Source of the DNA: Liolophura sinensis
Taxonomy: Eukaryota > Mollusca > Polyplacophora > Chitonida > Chitonidae
Direction of reading: 5' to 3'
Assembly (NCBI RefSeq): GCF_032854445.1
Contig: NC_088298.1
Coordinates: 13,067,504 to 13,131,503 of the forward strand
Length of the DNA: 64,000 nucleotides
Of the stretch, positions 1-13,700 are shown piece by piece. Numbering within the stretch: position 1 is the first letter of the stretch; each line of letters begins with the position of its first letter. The notes under the pieces were generated by a model, which saw only the letters and a list, made by a program, of their open reading frames with translations, did no database searches and was not told where the DNA came from. The position numbers and the translations under genes were made by a program.

Positions 1-1000
1 TCGAAGACAAACTCAATGTCTTTATCTACATGTAGAAAAACCACACCATTTGTATATAAAATAACACAAGGTACTTAATACAGTCTTCTGTAAAAAGTAC
101 AATTAAACACTGACCCACATCAATAAGGTCCCAAAAGATGCGTAATTGGGCCAGGCATTTCCAGCTGTTGAAAAATTGCAAATTTCCTTGGTTTCCATGG
201 AGTAAGAGTCGTTGATGGGCACCTAATTATGACATCAATGATCATTCAATTGTCGCTACAGCCAAAAGTATTGGTCGGAGAGCAACGCGGTTTGCACCAT
301 TCGATTTCTCGTCACAAAATACGTCGGATTAGCCTCTTACCTACAGCATTGGAACAGTTTTTCCACTTTTGGATTTTTACCTGGTCTTTTTGCTAATTGA
401 AAACGGCTACATTTACTATGTACCATCGAGACTGGTCATTACCATATTCAACTTTTCATTATAAGTTATGTGGCCTTCGGTAGCCCAGAAGACGTCAAAT
501 CTTTGGGCCAAGCCCATTTAACTCACCCAGCAATTGTCTTACTTCTACGTCGAAGACAAACTCAATGTCTTTATCTACATGTAGAAAAACCACACCATTT
601 GTATATAAAATAACACAAGGTACTTGATACAGTCTGCTGTAAAAAGTACAATTGAACACTCACCCACATCAATAAGGTGCCAAAAGATGCGCAATTGGGC
701 CAAGCATATCCAGCTGTTGAAAAATTGCAAATTTCCTTGGTTTCCATGGAGGAAAGATCGTTGCTGGGCACGTGATTATGACATAAATGATCATTCAATT
801 GTCGCTACAGCCAAAAGTATTGGTCGGAGAGCAACGCAGTTTGCACCATTCGATTTCTCGTCACAAAATACGTCGGATTAGCCTCTTACCAACAGCATTG
901 GAACAGTTTTTCCACTTTTAGACTTTTGCCTGGTCTTTTTGCTAATTGAAATCGGCTACATTTACTATGTACCATCGAGACTGGTCATTACCATATTCAA
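1..1000 (+). repeat. Higher-order block, copy 1 of a two-unit segment
   Basis: The first two units share rare variants with the two units beginning at 2188. Both pairs read CAGTCTTCTGT in the first unit, GGCATTTCCAGC, TAATTGAAAACGGC and ACTTCTACGTCGAAG, and both carry GGAAAGATCG in the second unit. The offset is 2187 bp, close to four units, so the segment was probably copied as part of a four-unit block. Similarity stops near 1000, where the second copy carries the 9-bp deletion at 3198. The segment may begin left of the window. Confidence 0.75.
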
Positions 1001-1560
1001 CTTTTGATTATAAGTTATGTGCCCTTCGGTAGCCCAGAAGACGTCAAATCTTTGGGCCAAGCCCATTTAACTCACCCAGCAATTGTCTTACTTCTAAGTC
1101 GAAGACAAACTCAATGTCTTTATCTACATGTAGAAAAAGCACACCATTTGTATATAAAATAACACAAGGTACTTGATACAGTCTGCTGTAAAAAGTACAA
1201 ATGAACACTGACCCACATCAATAAGGTGCCAAAAGATGCGTAATTGGGCGAGGCATATCCAGCTGTTGAAAAATTGCACAATTCCTTGGTTTCCATGGAG
1301 TAAGAGCCGTTGCTTGGCACGTTATTTTGACATAAATGATCATTCAATTGTCGCTACAGCCAAAAGTCTTGGTCGGAGAGCAACGCGGTTTGCACCATTC
1401 GATTTCTAGTCACAAAATACGTCGGATTAGCCTCTTACCAGCAGCACTGGAACAGTTTTTCCACCTTTGGATTTTTGCCTGGTCTTTTTGCTAATGAAAA
1501 TCGGCTACATTTACTATGTACCATCGCGACTGGTCATTACCATATTCAACTTTTGATTAT

Positions 1561-1580
1561 AAGTTATTATAGCCCAGAAG
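1561..1580 (+). other. Shared 9-bp deletion junction, first copy
   Basis: AAGTTATTATAGCCCAG replaces the usual AAGTTATGTGCCCTTCGGTAG. The unit starting at 1099 is therefore 540 bp long. The same junction, followed by the same linked changes TATTTGGGCTAAGCCC, occurs at 3198. Confidence 0.85.
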
Positions 1581-2187
1581 ACGTCAAATATTTGGGCTAA
1601 GCCCATTTAACTCACCCAGCAATTGTCTTACTTCTAAGTCGAAGACAAACTCAATGTCTTTATCTACATGTAGAGAAACCACACCATTTGTATATAAAAT
1701 AACACAAGGTACTTGATAAAGTCTGCTGTAAAAAGTACAAATGAAGACTGACCCACATCAAAAAGGTGCCAAAAGATGCGTAATTGGGCTAGGCATATCC
1801 AGCTGTTGAAAAATTGCACAATTCCTTGGTTTCCATGGAGTAAGAGCCGTTGCTTGGCACGTGATTTTGACATAAATGATCATTCAATTGTCGCTACAGC
1901 CAAAAGTCTTGGTCGGAGAGCAACTCGGTTTGCACCATTCGATTTCTAGTCACAAAATACGTCGGATTAGCCTCTTACCAGCAGCATTGGAACAGTTTTT
2001 CCACTTTTGGATTATTGCATGGTCTTTTTGCTAATTGAAATCGTCTACATTTACTATGTACCATCGCGACTGGTCATTACTATATTTAACTTTTGATTAT
2101 AAGTTATGTGCCCTTCGGTAGCCCACAAGACGTCAAATCTTTGGGCCAAGCCCATTTAACTCACCCAGCAATTGTCTTATTTCTAAG

Positions 2188-3190
2188 TCGAAGACAAACT
2201 CAATGTCTTTATCTTCATGTAGAAAAACCACACCATTTGTATATAAAATAACACAAGGTACTTGATACAGTCTTCTGTAAAAAGTACAATTGAACACTGA
2301 CCCACATCAATAAGGTGCCAAAAGATGCGTAATTGGGCCAGGCATTTCCAGCTGTTGAAAAATTGCAAATTTCCTTGGTTTCCATGGAGTAAGAGTCGTT
2401 GCTGGGCACGTGATTATGACATCAATGATCATTCAATTGTCGCTACAGCCAAAAGTATTGGTCGGAGAGCAACGCGGTTTGCACCATTCGATTTCTCGTC
2501 ACAAAATACGTCGGATTAGCCTCTTACCTACAGCATTGGAACAGTTTTTCCACTTTTGGATTTTTACCTGGTCTTTTTGCTAATTGAAAACGGCTACATT
2601 TACTATGTACTATCGAGACTGGTCATTACCATATTCAACTTTTGATTATAAGTTATGTGGCCTTCGGTAGCCCAGAAGACGTCAAATCTTTGGGCCAAGC
2701 CCATTTAACTCACCCAGCAATTGTCTGACTTCTACGTCGAAGACAAACTCAATGTCTTTATCTACATGTAGAAAAAGCACACCATTTGTATATAAAATAA
2801 CACAAGGTACTTGATACAGTCTGCTGTAAAAAGTACAATTGAACACTGACCCACATCAATAAGGTGCCAAACGCTGCGGAATTGGGCCAGGCATCTCCAG
2901 CTGTTGAAAAATTGCAAATTTCCTTGGTTTCCATGGCGGAAAGATCGTTGCTGGGCACTTGATTATAACATAAATGATCATTCAATTGTCGCTACAGCCA
3001 AAAGTATTGGTCGGAGAGCAACGCGGTTTGCACCATTCGATTTCTCGTCGCAAAATACGTCGGATTAGCCTCTTACCAACAGCATTGTAACAGTTTTTCC
3101 ACTTTTGGATTTTTGCCTGGTCGTTTTGCTAATTGAAATGGGCTACATTTACTATGTACCATCGCGACTGGTCATTACCATATTCAATTT
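2188..3190 (+). repeat. Higher-order block, copy 2 of the two-unit segment
   Basis: Counterpart of the segment at the left edge, offset 2187 bp. Differences are few, for example CATGGCGGAAAG here against CATGGAGGAAAG there. It ends where an unrelated unit state takes over, which marks an exchange junction inside a unit rather than at a unit boundary. Confidence 0.75.
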
Positions 3191-3194
3191 TTGA

Positions 3195-3215
3195 TTATAA
3201 GTTATTATAGCCCAG
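3195..3215 (+). other. Shared 9-bp deletion junction, second copy
   Basis: Identical junction to the one at 1561, in the unit starting at 2737, which is also 540 bp. Because the flanking upstream variants differ while the downstream ones agree, the deletion moved between units by exchange rather than arising twice. Confidence 0.85.
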
Positions 3216-4699
3216 AAGACGTCAAATATTTGGGCTAAGCCCATTTAACTCACCCAGCAATTGTCTTACTTCTAAGTCGAAGACAAACTCAATGTCTTTA
3301 TGTACATCTAGAAAAACCACACCATTTGTATATAAAATAACACAAGGTACTTGATACAGTCTGCTGTAAAAAGTACAATTGAACACTGACCCACATCAAT
3401 AAGGTGCCAAAAGATGCGTAATTGGGCCAGGCATATCCAGCTGTTGCAAAATTGCAAATTTCCTTGGTTTCCATGGGGTTAGGGCCGTTGCTGGGCACGT
3501 GATTATGACATCAATGATCATTTAATTGTCGCTACAGCCAAAAGTATTGGTCGGAGAGCAACGCGGTTTGCACCATTCGATTTCTCGTCACAAAATTCGT
3601 CGGATTAGCCTCTTACCAGCAGCACTGGAACAGTTTTTGCACTTTTGGATTTTTGCCTGGTTATTTTGCTAATGAAAATCGGCTACATTTACTATGTACC
3701 ATCGCGACTGGTCAGTATTATATTCAACTTTTGATTATAAATTATGTGCCCTTCGGTAGCCCACAAGACGTCAAATCTTTGGGCCAAGCCCGTTTAACTC
3801 ACCCAGCAATTGTCTTACTTCTAAGTCGAAGACAAAATCAATGTGTTTATGTACATGTAGAAAAACCACACCATTTTTATATAAAATAACACAAGGTACT
3901 TGATACAGTCTGCTGTAAAAAGTACAATTAATCACTGACCCACATCAATAAGGTGCCAAAAGATGCGTAATTGGGCCAGGCATATCCAGCTGTTGAAAAA
4001 TTGCAAATTTCCTTGGTTTCCATGGAGCAAGGGCCGTTGCTGGGCACGTGATTATGACATCAATGATCATTCAATTGTCGCTAAAGCCAAAAGTATTGGT
4101 CGGAGAGAAACGCGGTTTGCACCATTCGATTTCTCGTCACAAAATACATCGGATTAGCCTCTTACCAGCACCATTGGAACAGTTTTTCCACTTTTTGATT
4201 TTTACTGTGTCTTTTTGATAATGAAAATCGGCTACATTTACTATGTACCATCGCGACTTGTCATTACTATATTCAACTTTTGATTATAAGTTATGTGCCC
4301 TTCGGTAGCCCAGAAGACGTCAAATCTTTGGGCCAAGCCCATTTAACTCAGCCAGCAATTGTCTTACTTCTAAGTCGAAGACAAACTCAATGTCTTTATC
4401 TTCATGTAGAAAAAGCACACCATTTGTATATAAAATAACACAAGGTACTTGATACAGTCTGCTGTAAAAAGTACAATTGAACACTGACCCACATCAATAA
4501 GGTGCCAAACGATGCGGAATTGGGCCAGGCATATCCAGCTGTTGAAAAATTGCAAATTTCCTTGCTTTCCATGGAGTAAGGGCCGTTGCTGGGCACGTGA
4601 TTATGACATCAATGATCATTTAATTGTCGCTACAGCCAAAAGTATTGGTCGGAGAGCAACGCGGTTTGCACCATTCGATTTCTCGTCACAAAATACGTC

Positions 4700-7475
4700 G
4701 GATTAGCCTCTTACCAGCAGCATTGGAACAGTTTTTGCACTTTTGGATTTTTGCCTGGTTTTTTTGCTAATGAAAATCGGCTTCATTTACTATGTACCAT
4801 CGCGACTGGTCAATATTATATTCAACTTTTGATTATAAGTTATGTGCCCTTCGATAGCCCACAAGACGTCAAATCTTTGGGCCAAGCCCATTTAACTCAC
4901 CCAGCATATGTCTTACTTCTAAGTCGAAGACAAACTCAGTGTCTTTATCTACATGTAGAAAAACCACACCATTTGTATATAAAATAACACAAGGTACTTG
5001 ATACAGTCTGCTGTAAAAAGTACAATTGAACACTGACCCACATCAATAAGGTGCCAAACGATGCGTAATTGGGCCAGGCATATCCAGCTGTTGAAAAATT
5101 GCAAATTTCCTTGGTTTCCATGGAGTAAGAGCCGTTCCTGAGCACCTAATTATGACATAAATGATCATTCAATTGTCGCTACAGCCAAAAGTATTGGTCG
5201 GAGAACAACGCGCTTTGCACCATTCGATTTCTCGTCACAAAATTCGTCGGATTAGCCTCTTACCAACAGCATTGGAACAGTTTTTCCCCTTTTTGATTTT
5301 TGCTGTGTCTTTTTGATAATGAAAATCGGCTACATTTACTATGTACCATCGCGACTGGTCATTACCATATTTAACTTTTCATTATAAGTTATGTGCTCTT
5401 CGGTAGCCCACAAGACATCAAATCTTTGGGCCAAGCCCATTTAACTCACCCAGCAATTGTCTTACTTCTAAGTCGAAGACAAACTCAATGTCTTTATGTA
5501 CATGTAGAAAAACCACACCATTTTTATATAAAATAACACAAGGTACTTGATACAGTCTGCTGTAAAAAGTACAATTGAACTCTGACCCACATCAATAAGG
5601 TGCCAAAAGATGCGTAATTGAGCCAGGCATATCCAGCTGTTGAAAAATTGCAAATTTCCTTGGTTTCCATGGAGTAAGGGCCGTTGCTGGGCACGTGATT
5701 ATGACATCAATGATCATTCAATTGTCGCTACAGCCAAAAGTATTGGTCGGAGAGAAACACGGTTTGCACCATTCGATTTCTCGTCACAAAATACGTCGGA
5801 TTAGCCTCTTACCAGCACCATTGGAACAGTTTTTGCACTTTTTGATTTTTACTGTGTCTTTTTGATAATGAAAATCGGCTACATTTACTATGTACCATCG
5901 CGACTTGTCATTACTATATTCAACTTTTGATTATAAGTTATGTGCCCTTCGGTAGCCCAGAAGACGTCAAATCTTTGGGCCAAGCCCATTTAACTCACCC
6001 AGCAATTGTCTTACTTCTAAGTCGAAGACAAACTCAATGTCTTTATCTACATGTAGAAAAAGCACACCATTTGTATATAAAATAACACAAGGTACTTGAT
6101 ACAGTCTGCTGTAAAAAGTACAATTGAACACTGACCCACATCAATAAGGTGCCAAACGATGCGGAATTGGGCCAGGCTAATCCAGCTGTTGAAAAATTGC
6201 AAATTTCCTTGGTTTCCATGGAGTAAGGGCCGTTGCTGGGCACGTGATTATGACATAAATGATCATTTAATTGTCACTACAGCCAAAAGTATTGGTCGGA
6301 GAGCAACGCGGTTTGCACCATTCGATTTCTCGTCACAAAATACGTCGGATTAGCCTCTTACCAGCAGCACTGGAACAGTTTTTGCACTTTTGGATTTTTG
6401 CCTGGTTATTTTGCTAATAAAAATCGGCTACATTTACTATGTACCATCGCGACTGGTCAATATTATATTCAACCTTTAATTATAACTTATGTGCCCTTCG
6501 GTAGCCCACAAGACGTGAAATCTTTGGGCCAAGCCCATTTAACTCACCCAGCAATTGTCTTACTTCTAAGTCGAAGACAAACTTAGTGTCTTTATCTACA
6601 TGTAGAAAACCCACACCATTTGTATATAAAATAACACAAGGTACTTGATACAGTCTGCTGTAAAAAGTACAATTGAACACTGACCCACATCAATAAGGTG
6701 CCAAACGATGCGGAATTGGGCCAGGCATATCCAGCTGTTGAAAAATTGCAAATTTCCTTGGTTTCCATGGAGTAAGAGCCGTTGCTGAGCACCTGATTAT
6801 GACATAAATGATCATTCAATTGTCGCTTCAGCCAAAAGTATTGGTCGGAGAGCAACGCGGTTTGCACCATTCGATTTCTCGTCACAAAATTCGTCGGATT
6901 AGCCTCCTACCAGCAGCATTGTAACAGTTTTTCCCCTTTTTAATTTTTGCTGTGTCTTTTTGCTAATGAAAATGGGCTACATTTACTATGTACCATCGCG
7001 ACTTGTCATTACTATATTCAACTTTTCATTATAAGTTATGTGGCCTTCGGTAGCCCAGAAGACGTCAAATCTTTGAGCCAAGCCCATTTATCTCACCCAG
7101 CAACTGTCTTACTTCTAAGTCGAAGACAAACTCAATGTCTTTATCTACATGTAGAAAAACCACACCATTTGTATATAAAATAACACAAGGTACTTGATAC
7201 AGTCTGCTGTAAAAAGTACAATTGAACACTGACCCACATAAATAAGGTGCCAAACGATGCGGAATTGGGCCAGGCATATCCAGCTGTTGAAAAATTGCAA
7301 ATTTCTTTGGTTTCCATGGAATAAGAGCCGTTGCTGGGCACGTGATTATGACATCAATTATCATTCAATTGTCACTACAGCCAAAAGTATTGGTCGGAGA
7401 GCAACGCGGTTTGCACCATTCGATTTCTCGTCACAAAATACGTCGGATTAGCCTCTTACCAGCAGCATTGGAACA
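4700..7475 (+). repeat. Five-unit higher-order block, copy 1 (period 2745 bp)
   Basis: Bases from about 4700-4765 to 7475 recur at an offset of exactly 2745 bp (5 x 549). Linked rare variants include CGGCTTCATTT (4779), CCAGCATATGTC (4902), GAACAACGCGC, GAACTCTGACC (5576), GGCTAATCCAGC (6174) and CATCAATTATCATT (7350). The left limit lies between 4610, where the two copies still differ, and 4765. A direct tandem duplication of five units by unequal exchange is the simplest reading. Confidence 0.88.
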
Positions 7476-10220
7476 GTTTTTGCACTTTTGGATTTTTGCC
7501 TGGTCTTTTTGCTAATGAAAATCGGCTTCATTTACTATGTACCATCGCGACTGGTCAATATTATATTCAACTTTTGATTATAAGTTATGTGCCCTTCGAT
7601 AGCCCACAAGACGTCAAATCTTTGGGCCAAGCCCATTTAACTCACCCAGCATATGTCTTACTTCTAAGTCGAAGACAAACTCAGTGTCTTTATCTACATG
7701 TAGAAAAACCACACCATTTGTATATAAAATAACACAAGGTACTTGATACAGTCTGCTGTAAAAAGTACAATTGAACACTGACCCACATCAATAAGGTGCC
7801 AAACGATGCGTAATTGGGCCAGGCATATCCAGCTGTTGAAAAATTGCAAATTTCCTTGGTTTCCATGGAGTAAGAGCCGTTCCTGAGCACCTAATTATGA
7901 CATAAATGATCATTCAATTGTCGCTACAGCCAAAAGTATTGGTCGGAGAACAACGCGCTTTGCACCATTCGATTTCTCGTCACAAAATTCGTCGGATTAG
8001 CCTCTTACCAACAGCATTGGAACAGTTTTTCCCCTTTTTGATTTTTGCTGTGTCTTTTTGATAATGAAAATCGGCTACATTTACTATGTACCATCGCGAC
8101 TGGTCATTACCATATTTAACTTTTCATTATAAGTTATGTGCTCTTCGGTAGCCCACAAGACATCAAATCTTTGGGCCAAGCCCATTTAACTCACCCAGCA
8201 ATTGTCTTACTTCTAAGTCGAAGACAAACTCAATGTCTTTATGTACATGTAGAAAAACCACACCATTTTTATATAAAATAACACAAGGTACTTGATACAG
8301 TCTGCTGTAAAAAGTACAATTGAACTCTGACCCACATCAATAAGGTGCCAAAAGATGCGTAATTGAGCCAGGCATATCCAGCTGTTGAAAAATTGCAAAT
8401 TTCCTTGGTTTCCATGGAGTAAGGGCCGTTGCTGGGCACGTGATTATGACATCAATGATCATTCAATTGTCGCTACAGCCAAAAGTATTGGTCGGAGAGA
8501 AACACGGTTTGCACCATTCGATTTCTCGTCACAAAATACGTCGGATTAGCCTCTTACCAGCACCATTGGAACAGTTTTTGCACTTTTTGATTTTTACTGT
8601 GTCTTTTTGATAATGAAAATCGGCTACATTTACTATGTACCATCGCGACTTGTCATTACTATATTCAACTTTTGATTATAAGTTATGTGCCCTTCGGTAG
8701 CCCAGAAGACGTCAAATCTTTGGGCCAAGCCCATTTAACTCACCCAGCAATTGTCTTACTTCTAAGTCGAAGACAAACTCAATGTCTTTATCTACATGTA
8801 GAAAAAGCACACCATTTGTATATAAAATAACACAAGGTACTTGATACAGTCTGCTGTAAAAAGTACAATTGAACACTGACCCACATCAATAAGGTGCCAA
8901 ACGATGCGGAATTGGGCCAGGCTAATCCAGCTGTTGAAAAATTGCAAATTTCCTTGGTTTCCATGGAGTAAGGGCCGTTGCTGGGCACGTGATTATGACA
9001 TAAATGATCATTTAATTGTCACTACAGCCAAAAGTATTGGTCGGAGAGCAACGCGGTTTGCACCATTCGATTTCTCGTCACAAAATACGTCGGATTAGCC
9101 TCTTACCAGCAGCACTGGAACAGTTTTTTGCACTTTTGGATTTTTGCCTGGTTATTTTTGCTAATAAAATCGGCTACATTTACTATGTACCATCGCGACT
9201 GGTCAATATTATATTCAACCTTTAATTATAACTTATGTGCCCTTCGGTAGCCCACAAGACGTGAAATCTTTGGCCAAGCCCATTTAACTCACCCAGCAAT
9301 TGTCTTACTTCTAAGTCGAAGACAAACTTAGTGTCTTTATCTACATGTAGAAAACCCACACCATTTGTATATAAAATAACACAAGGTACTTGATACAGTC
9401 TGCTGTAAAAAGTACAATTGAACACTGACCCACATCAATAAGGTGCCAAAACGATGCGGAATTGGGCCAGGCATATCCAGCTGTTGAAAAATTGCAAATT
9501 TCCTTGGTTTCCATGGAGTAAGAGCCGTTGCTGAGCACCTGATTATGACATAAATGATCATTCAATTGTCGCTTCAGCCAAAAGTATTGGTCGGAGAGCA
9601 ACGCGGTTTGCACCATTCGATTTCTCGTCACAAAATTCGTCGGATTAGCCTCCTACCAGCAGCATTGTAACAGTTTTTCCTCCCCTTTTTAATTTTTGCT
9701 GTGTCTTTTTGCTAATGAAAATGGGCTACATTTACTATGTACCATCGCGACTTGTCATTACTATATTCAACTTTTCATTATAAGTTATGTGGCCTTCGGT
9801 AGCCCAGAAGACGTCAAATCTTTGAGCCAAGCCCATTTATCTCACACCAGCAACTGTCTTACTTCTAAGTCGAAGACAAACTCAATGTCTTTATCTACAT
9901 GTAGAAAAACCACACCATTTGTATATAAAATAACACAAGGTACTTGATACAGTCTGCTGTAAAAAGTACAATTGAACACTGACCCCACATAAATAAGGTG
10001 CCAAACGATGCGGAATTGGGCCAGGCATATCCAGCTGTTGAAAAATTGCAAATTTCTTTGGTTTCCATGGAATAAGAGCCGTTGCTGGGCACGTGATTAT
10101 GACATCAATTATCATTCAATTGTCACTACAGCCAAAAGTATTGGTCGGAGAGCAACGCGGGTTTGCATCATTCGATTTCTCGTCACAAAATACGTCGGAT
10201 TTAGCCTCTTACCAGCAGCA
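7445..10220 (+). repeat. Five-unit higher-order block, copy 2 (period 2745 bp)
   Basis: This copy is nearly indistinguishable from copy 1 up to about 9120. From 9120 onward it differs almost only by single-base indels and one 3-base insertion, which break every reading frame that stays open in copy 1. It ends near 10220, where CAGCACTGG and then CGGCTACATTTACC replace the copy-1 states. Confidence 0.88.
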
Positions 10221-10640
10221 CTGGAACAGTTTTTGCACTTTTGGATTTTTGCCTGGTCTTTTTGCTAATGAAAATCGGCTACATTTACCATGTACCATCG
10301 CGACTGGTCATTACCATATTTAACTTTTCATTATAAGTTATGTGCCCTTCGGTAGCCCACAAAATCTTTAGGCCAATCCCATTTAACTCACCCCAGCAAT
10401 TGTCTTATTTCTAAGTCGAAGACAAACTCAATGTCTTTATCTACATGTAGAAAAAGCAAACCATTTGTATATAAAATAACACAAGGTACTTGATACAGTC
10501 TGCTGTAAAAAGTACAATTGAACACTGACCCACATCAATAAGGTGCCAAAAGATGCGTAATTGGGCCAGGCATATCCAGCTTTTGAAAAATTGCAAAATT
10601 TTGTTGGTTTCCATGGAGTAAGAGCCGTTGCTGGGCAACG
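9120..10640 (+). other. Indel-rich stretch, probable consensus errors
   Basis: Compared with the matching bases 2745 bp upstream, this stretch has an extra T near 9122, an extra T and a missing A near 9155-9170, a missing G near 9272, an extra A near 9448, three extra bases near 9680, extra single bases near 9845, 9984, 10160 and 10200, and beyond the block an extra C near 10394 and extra A's near 10597 and 10636. Only about one substitution (CATCATT near 10167) accompanies them. Old duplicated DNA accumulates mainly substitutions, so homopolymer indels alone suggest unpolished long-read consensus. Confidence 0.75.
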
Positions 10641-12399
10641 TGATTATGACATAAATGATCATCCAATTGTCGCTAAAGCCAAAAGTATTGGTCGGAGAGC
10701 AACGCGGTTTGCACCATTCGATTTCTCGTCACAAAATTCGTCGGATTAGCCTCTTACCAACAGCATTGGAACAGTTTTTCCTTTTTTTGATTTTTGCTGT
10801 GTCTTTTTGATAATGAAAATCGGCTACATTTACTATGTACCATCGCGACTGGTCATTACTATATTCAACTTTTGATTATAAGTTATGTGCCCTTCGGTAG
10901 CCCAGAAGACGTCAAATCTTTGGGCCAAGCCCATTTAACTCAGCCAGCAATTGTCTTACTTCTAAGTCGAAGACAAACTCAATGTCTTTATCTACATGTA
11001 GAAAAACCACACCACTTGTATATAAAATAACACAAGGTACTTGATACAGTCTGCTGTAAAAAGTACAATTGAACACTGACCCACATCAATAAGGTGCCAA
11101 AAGATGCGTAATTGGGCCAGGCATATCCAGCTGTTGAAAAATTGCAAATTTCCTTGGTTTCCATGGAGTAAGAGCCGTTGCTGGGCACGTGATTATGACG
11201 TCAAGGATCATTCAATTGTCGCCACAGCCAAAAGTATTGGTCGGAGAGCAAGGCGGTTTGCACCATTCGATTTCTCGTCACAAAATACGTCGGATTAGCC
11301 TCTTACTAACATCATTGGAACCGTTTTTCCACTTTTTGATTTTTACTGTGTCTTTTTGATAATGAAAATCGGCTACATTTACTATGTACCATCGCGACTT
11401 GTCATTACTATATTAAACTTTTGATTATAAGTTATGTGCCCTTCGGTAGCCAGAAGACGTCAAATCTTTGGGCCAAGCCCATTTAACTCAGCCAGCAATT
11501 GTCTTACTTCTAAGTCGAAGACAAACTCAATGTCTTTATTTACATGTAGAAAAACCACACCATTTGTATATAAAATAACACAAGGTACTTGATACAGTCT
11601 GCTGTAAAAAGTACAATTGAACACTGACCCACATCAATAAGGTGCCAAACGATGCGGAATTGGGCCAGGCATATCCAGCTGTTGAAAAATTGCAAATTTC
11701 TTTGGTTTCCATGGAAAAGGAGCCGTTGCTGGGCACGTGATTATGACATCAATGATCATTCAATTGTCACTACAGCCAAAAGTAATGGTCGAAGAGCAAC
11801 GCGGTTTGCACCATTCGATTTCTCGTCACAAAATACGTCGGATTAGCCTCTTGCCAGCAGTATTGGAACAGTTTTTGCACTTTTGCATTTTTGCCTGGTC
11901 TTTTTGCTAATGAAAATCGGCTATATTTACCATGTACCATCGCGACTGGTCATTACCATATTTAACTTTTCATTATAAGTTATGTGCCCTTCGGTAGCCC
12001 ACAAGACGTCAAATCTTTAGGCCAAGCCCATTTAACTCACCCAGCAATTGTCTTACTTCTAAGTCGAAGACAAACTCAATGTCTTTATCTACATGTAGAA
12101 AAACCACACCATTTGTATATAAAATAACACAAGGTACTTGATACAGTCTGCTGTAAAAAGTACAATGAACACTGACCCACATCAATAAGGTGCCAAAAGA
12201 TGCGTAATTGGGCCAGGCATATCCAGCTGTTAAAAAAATGCAAATTTTGTTGGTTTCCATGGAGTAAGAGCCGTTGCTGGGCACTTGATTATGACAAGAA
12301 TGATCATTCAATTGTCGCTTCAGCCAAAAGTATTGGTCGGAGAGCAACGCGGTTTGCACCATTCGATTTCTCGTCACAAAATACGTCGGATTAGCCTCT

Positions 12400-13700
12400 T
12401 ACCAACAGCATTGGAACAGTTTTTCCCCTTTTTGATTTTTGCTGTGTCTTTTTGATAATGAAAATCGGCTACATTTACTATGTACCATCGCGACTTCTCA
12501 TTACTATATTCAACTTTTGATTATAGTTATGTGCCCTTCGGTAGCCCAGAAGACGTCAAATATTTGAGCCAAGCCCATTTATCTCACCCAGCAACTGTCT
12601 TACTTCTAAGTCGAAGACAAACTCAATGTCTTTATCTACATGTAGAAAAAGCGCACCATTTGTATATAAAATAACACAAGGTACTTGATACAGTCTGCTG
12701 TAAAAAGTACAATTGAACACTGACCCACATCAATAAGGTGCCAAACGATGCGGAATTGGGCATCCAGCTGTTGAAAAATTACAAATTTCCTTGGTTTCCA
12801 TGGAGTAAGGGCCGTTGCTGGGCACGTGATTATGACATCAATGATCATTCAATTGTCGCCACAGCCAAAAGTATTGGTCGGAGAGAAACGCGGTTTGCAC
12901 CATTCGATTTCTCGTCACAAAATACGTCGGATTAGCCTCTTACCAGCAGCATTGGAACAGTTTTTGCACTTTTGGATTTTTGCCTGGTCTTTTTGATAAT
13001 GAAAATCGGCTACATTTACTATGTACCATCGCGACTGGTCATTACCATATTTAACTTTTCATTATAAGTTATGTGCTCTTCGGTAGCCCACAAGACGTCA
13101 AATCTTTGGGCCAAGCCCATTTAACTCACCCAGCAATTGTCTTACTTCTAAGTCGAAGACAAACTCAATGTCTTTATGTACATGTAGAAAAACCACACCA
13201 TTTTTATATAAAATAACACAAGGTACCTCATGCAGTCTGCTGTAAAAAGTACAATTGAACACTGATCCACATCAATAAGGTGCCAAAAGATGCGTAATTG
13301 GGCCAGGCATATCCAGCTGTTGAAAAATTGCAAATTTCCTTGGTTTCCATGGAGTAAGGGCCGTTGCTGGGCACGTGATTATGACATCAATGATCATTCA
13401 ATTGTCGCTACAGCCAAAAGTATTGGTCGGAGATAAACGCGGTTTGCACCATTCGATTTCTCGTCACAAAATACGTCGGATTAGCCTCTTACCAGCACCA
13501 TTGGAACAGTTTTTCCACTTTTTGATTTTTACTGTGTCTTTTTGATAATGAAAATCCGCTACATTTACTATGTACCATCGCGACTTGTCATTACTATATT
13601 CAACTTTTGATTATAGGTTATGTGCCCTTCGGTAGCCCACAAGACGTCAAATCTTTGGGCCAAGCCCATTTAACTCACCCAGCAATTGTCTTACTTCTAA
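12400..13700 (+). repeat. Diverged relative of part of the eight-unit block
   Basis: Linked variants here recur about 4940 bp downstream (nine units): TATTTGAGCCAAGCCC with CAGCAACTGTC (12560), AAAAGCGCACC (12646), AAAAATTACAAATTTCC (12775), and GTACATGTAG followed by CCATTTTTATA (13178-13206). It differs at more sites than the two adjacent eight-unit copies do from each other, so it is an older or partly converted copy. The unit starting at 12611 also lacks 7 bp at GGGCATCCAGC (12758) and is 542 bp long. Confidence 0.6.
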
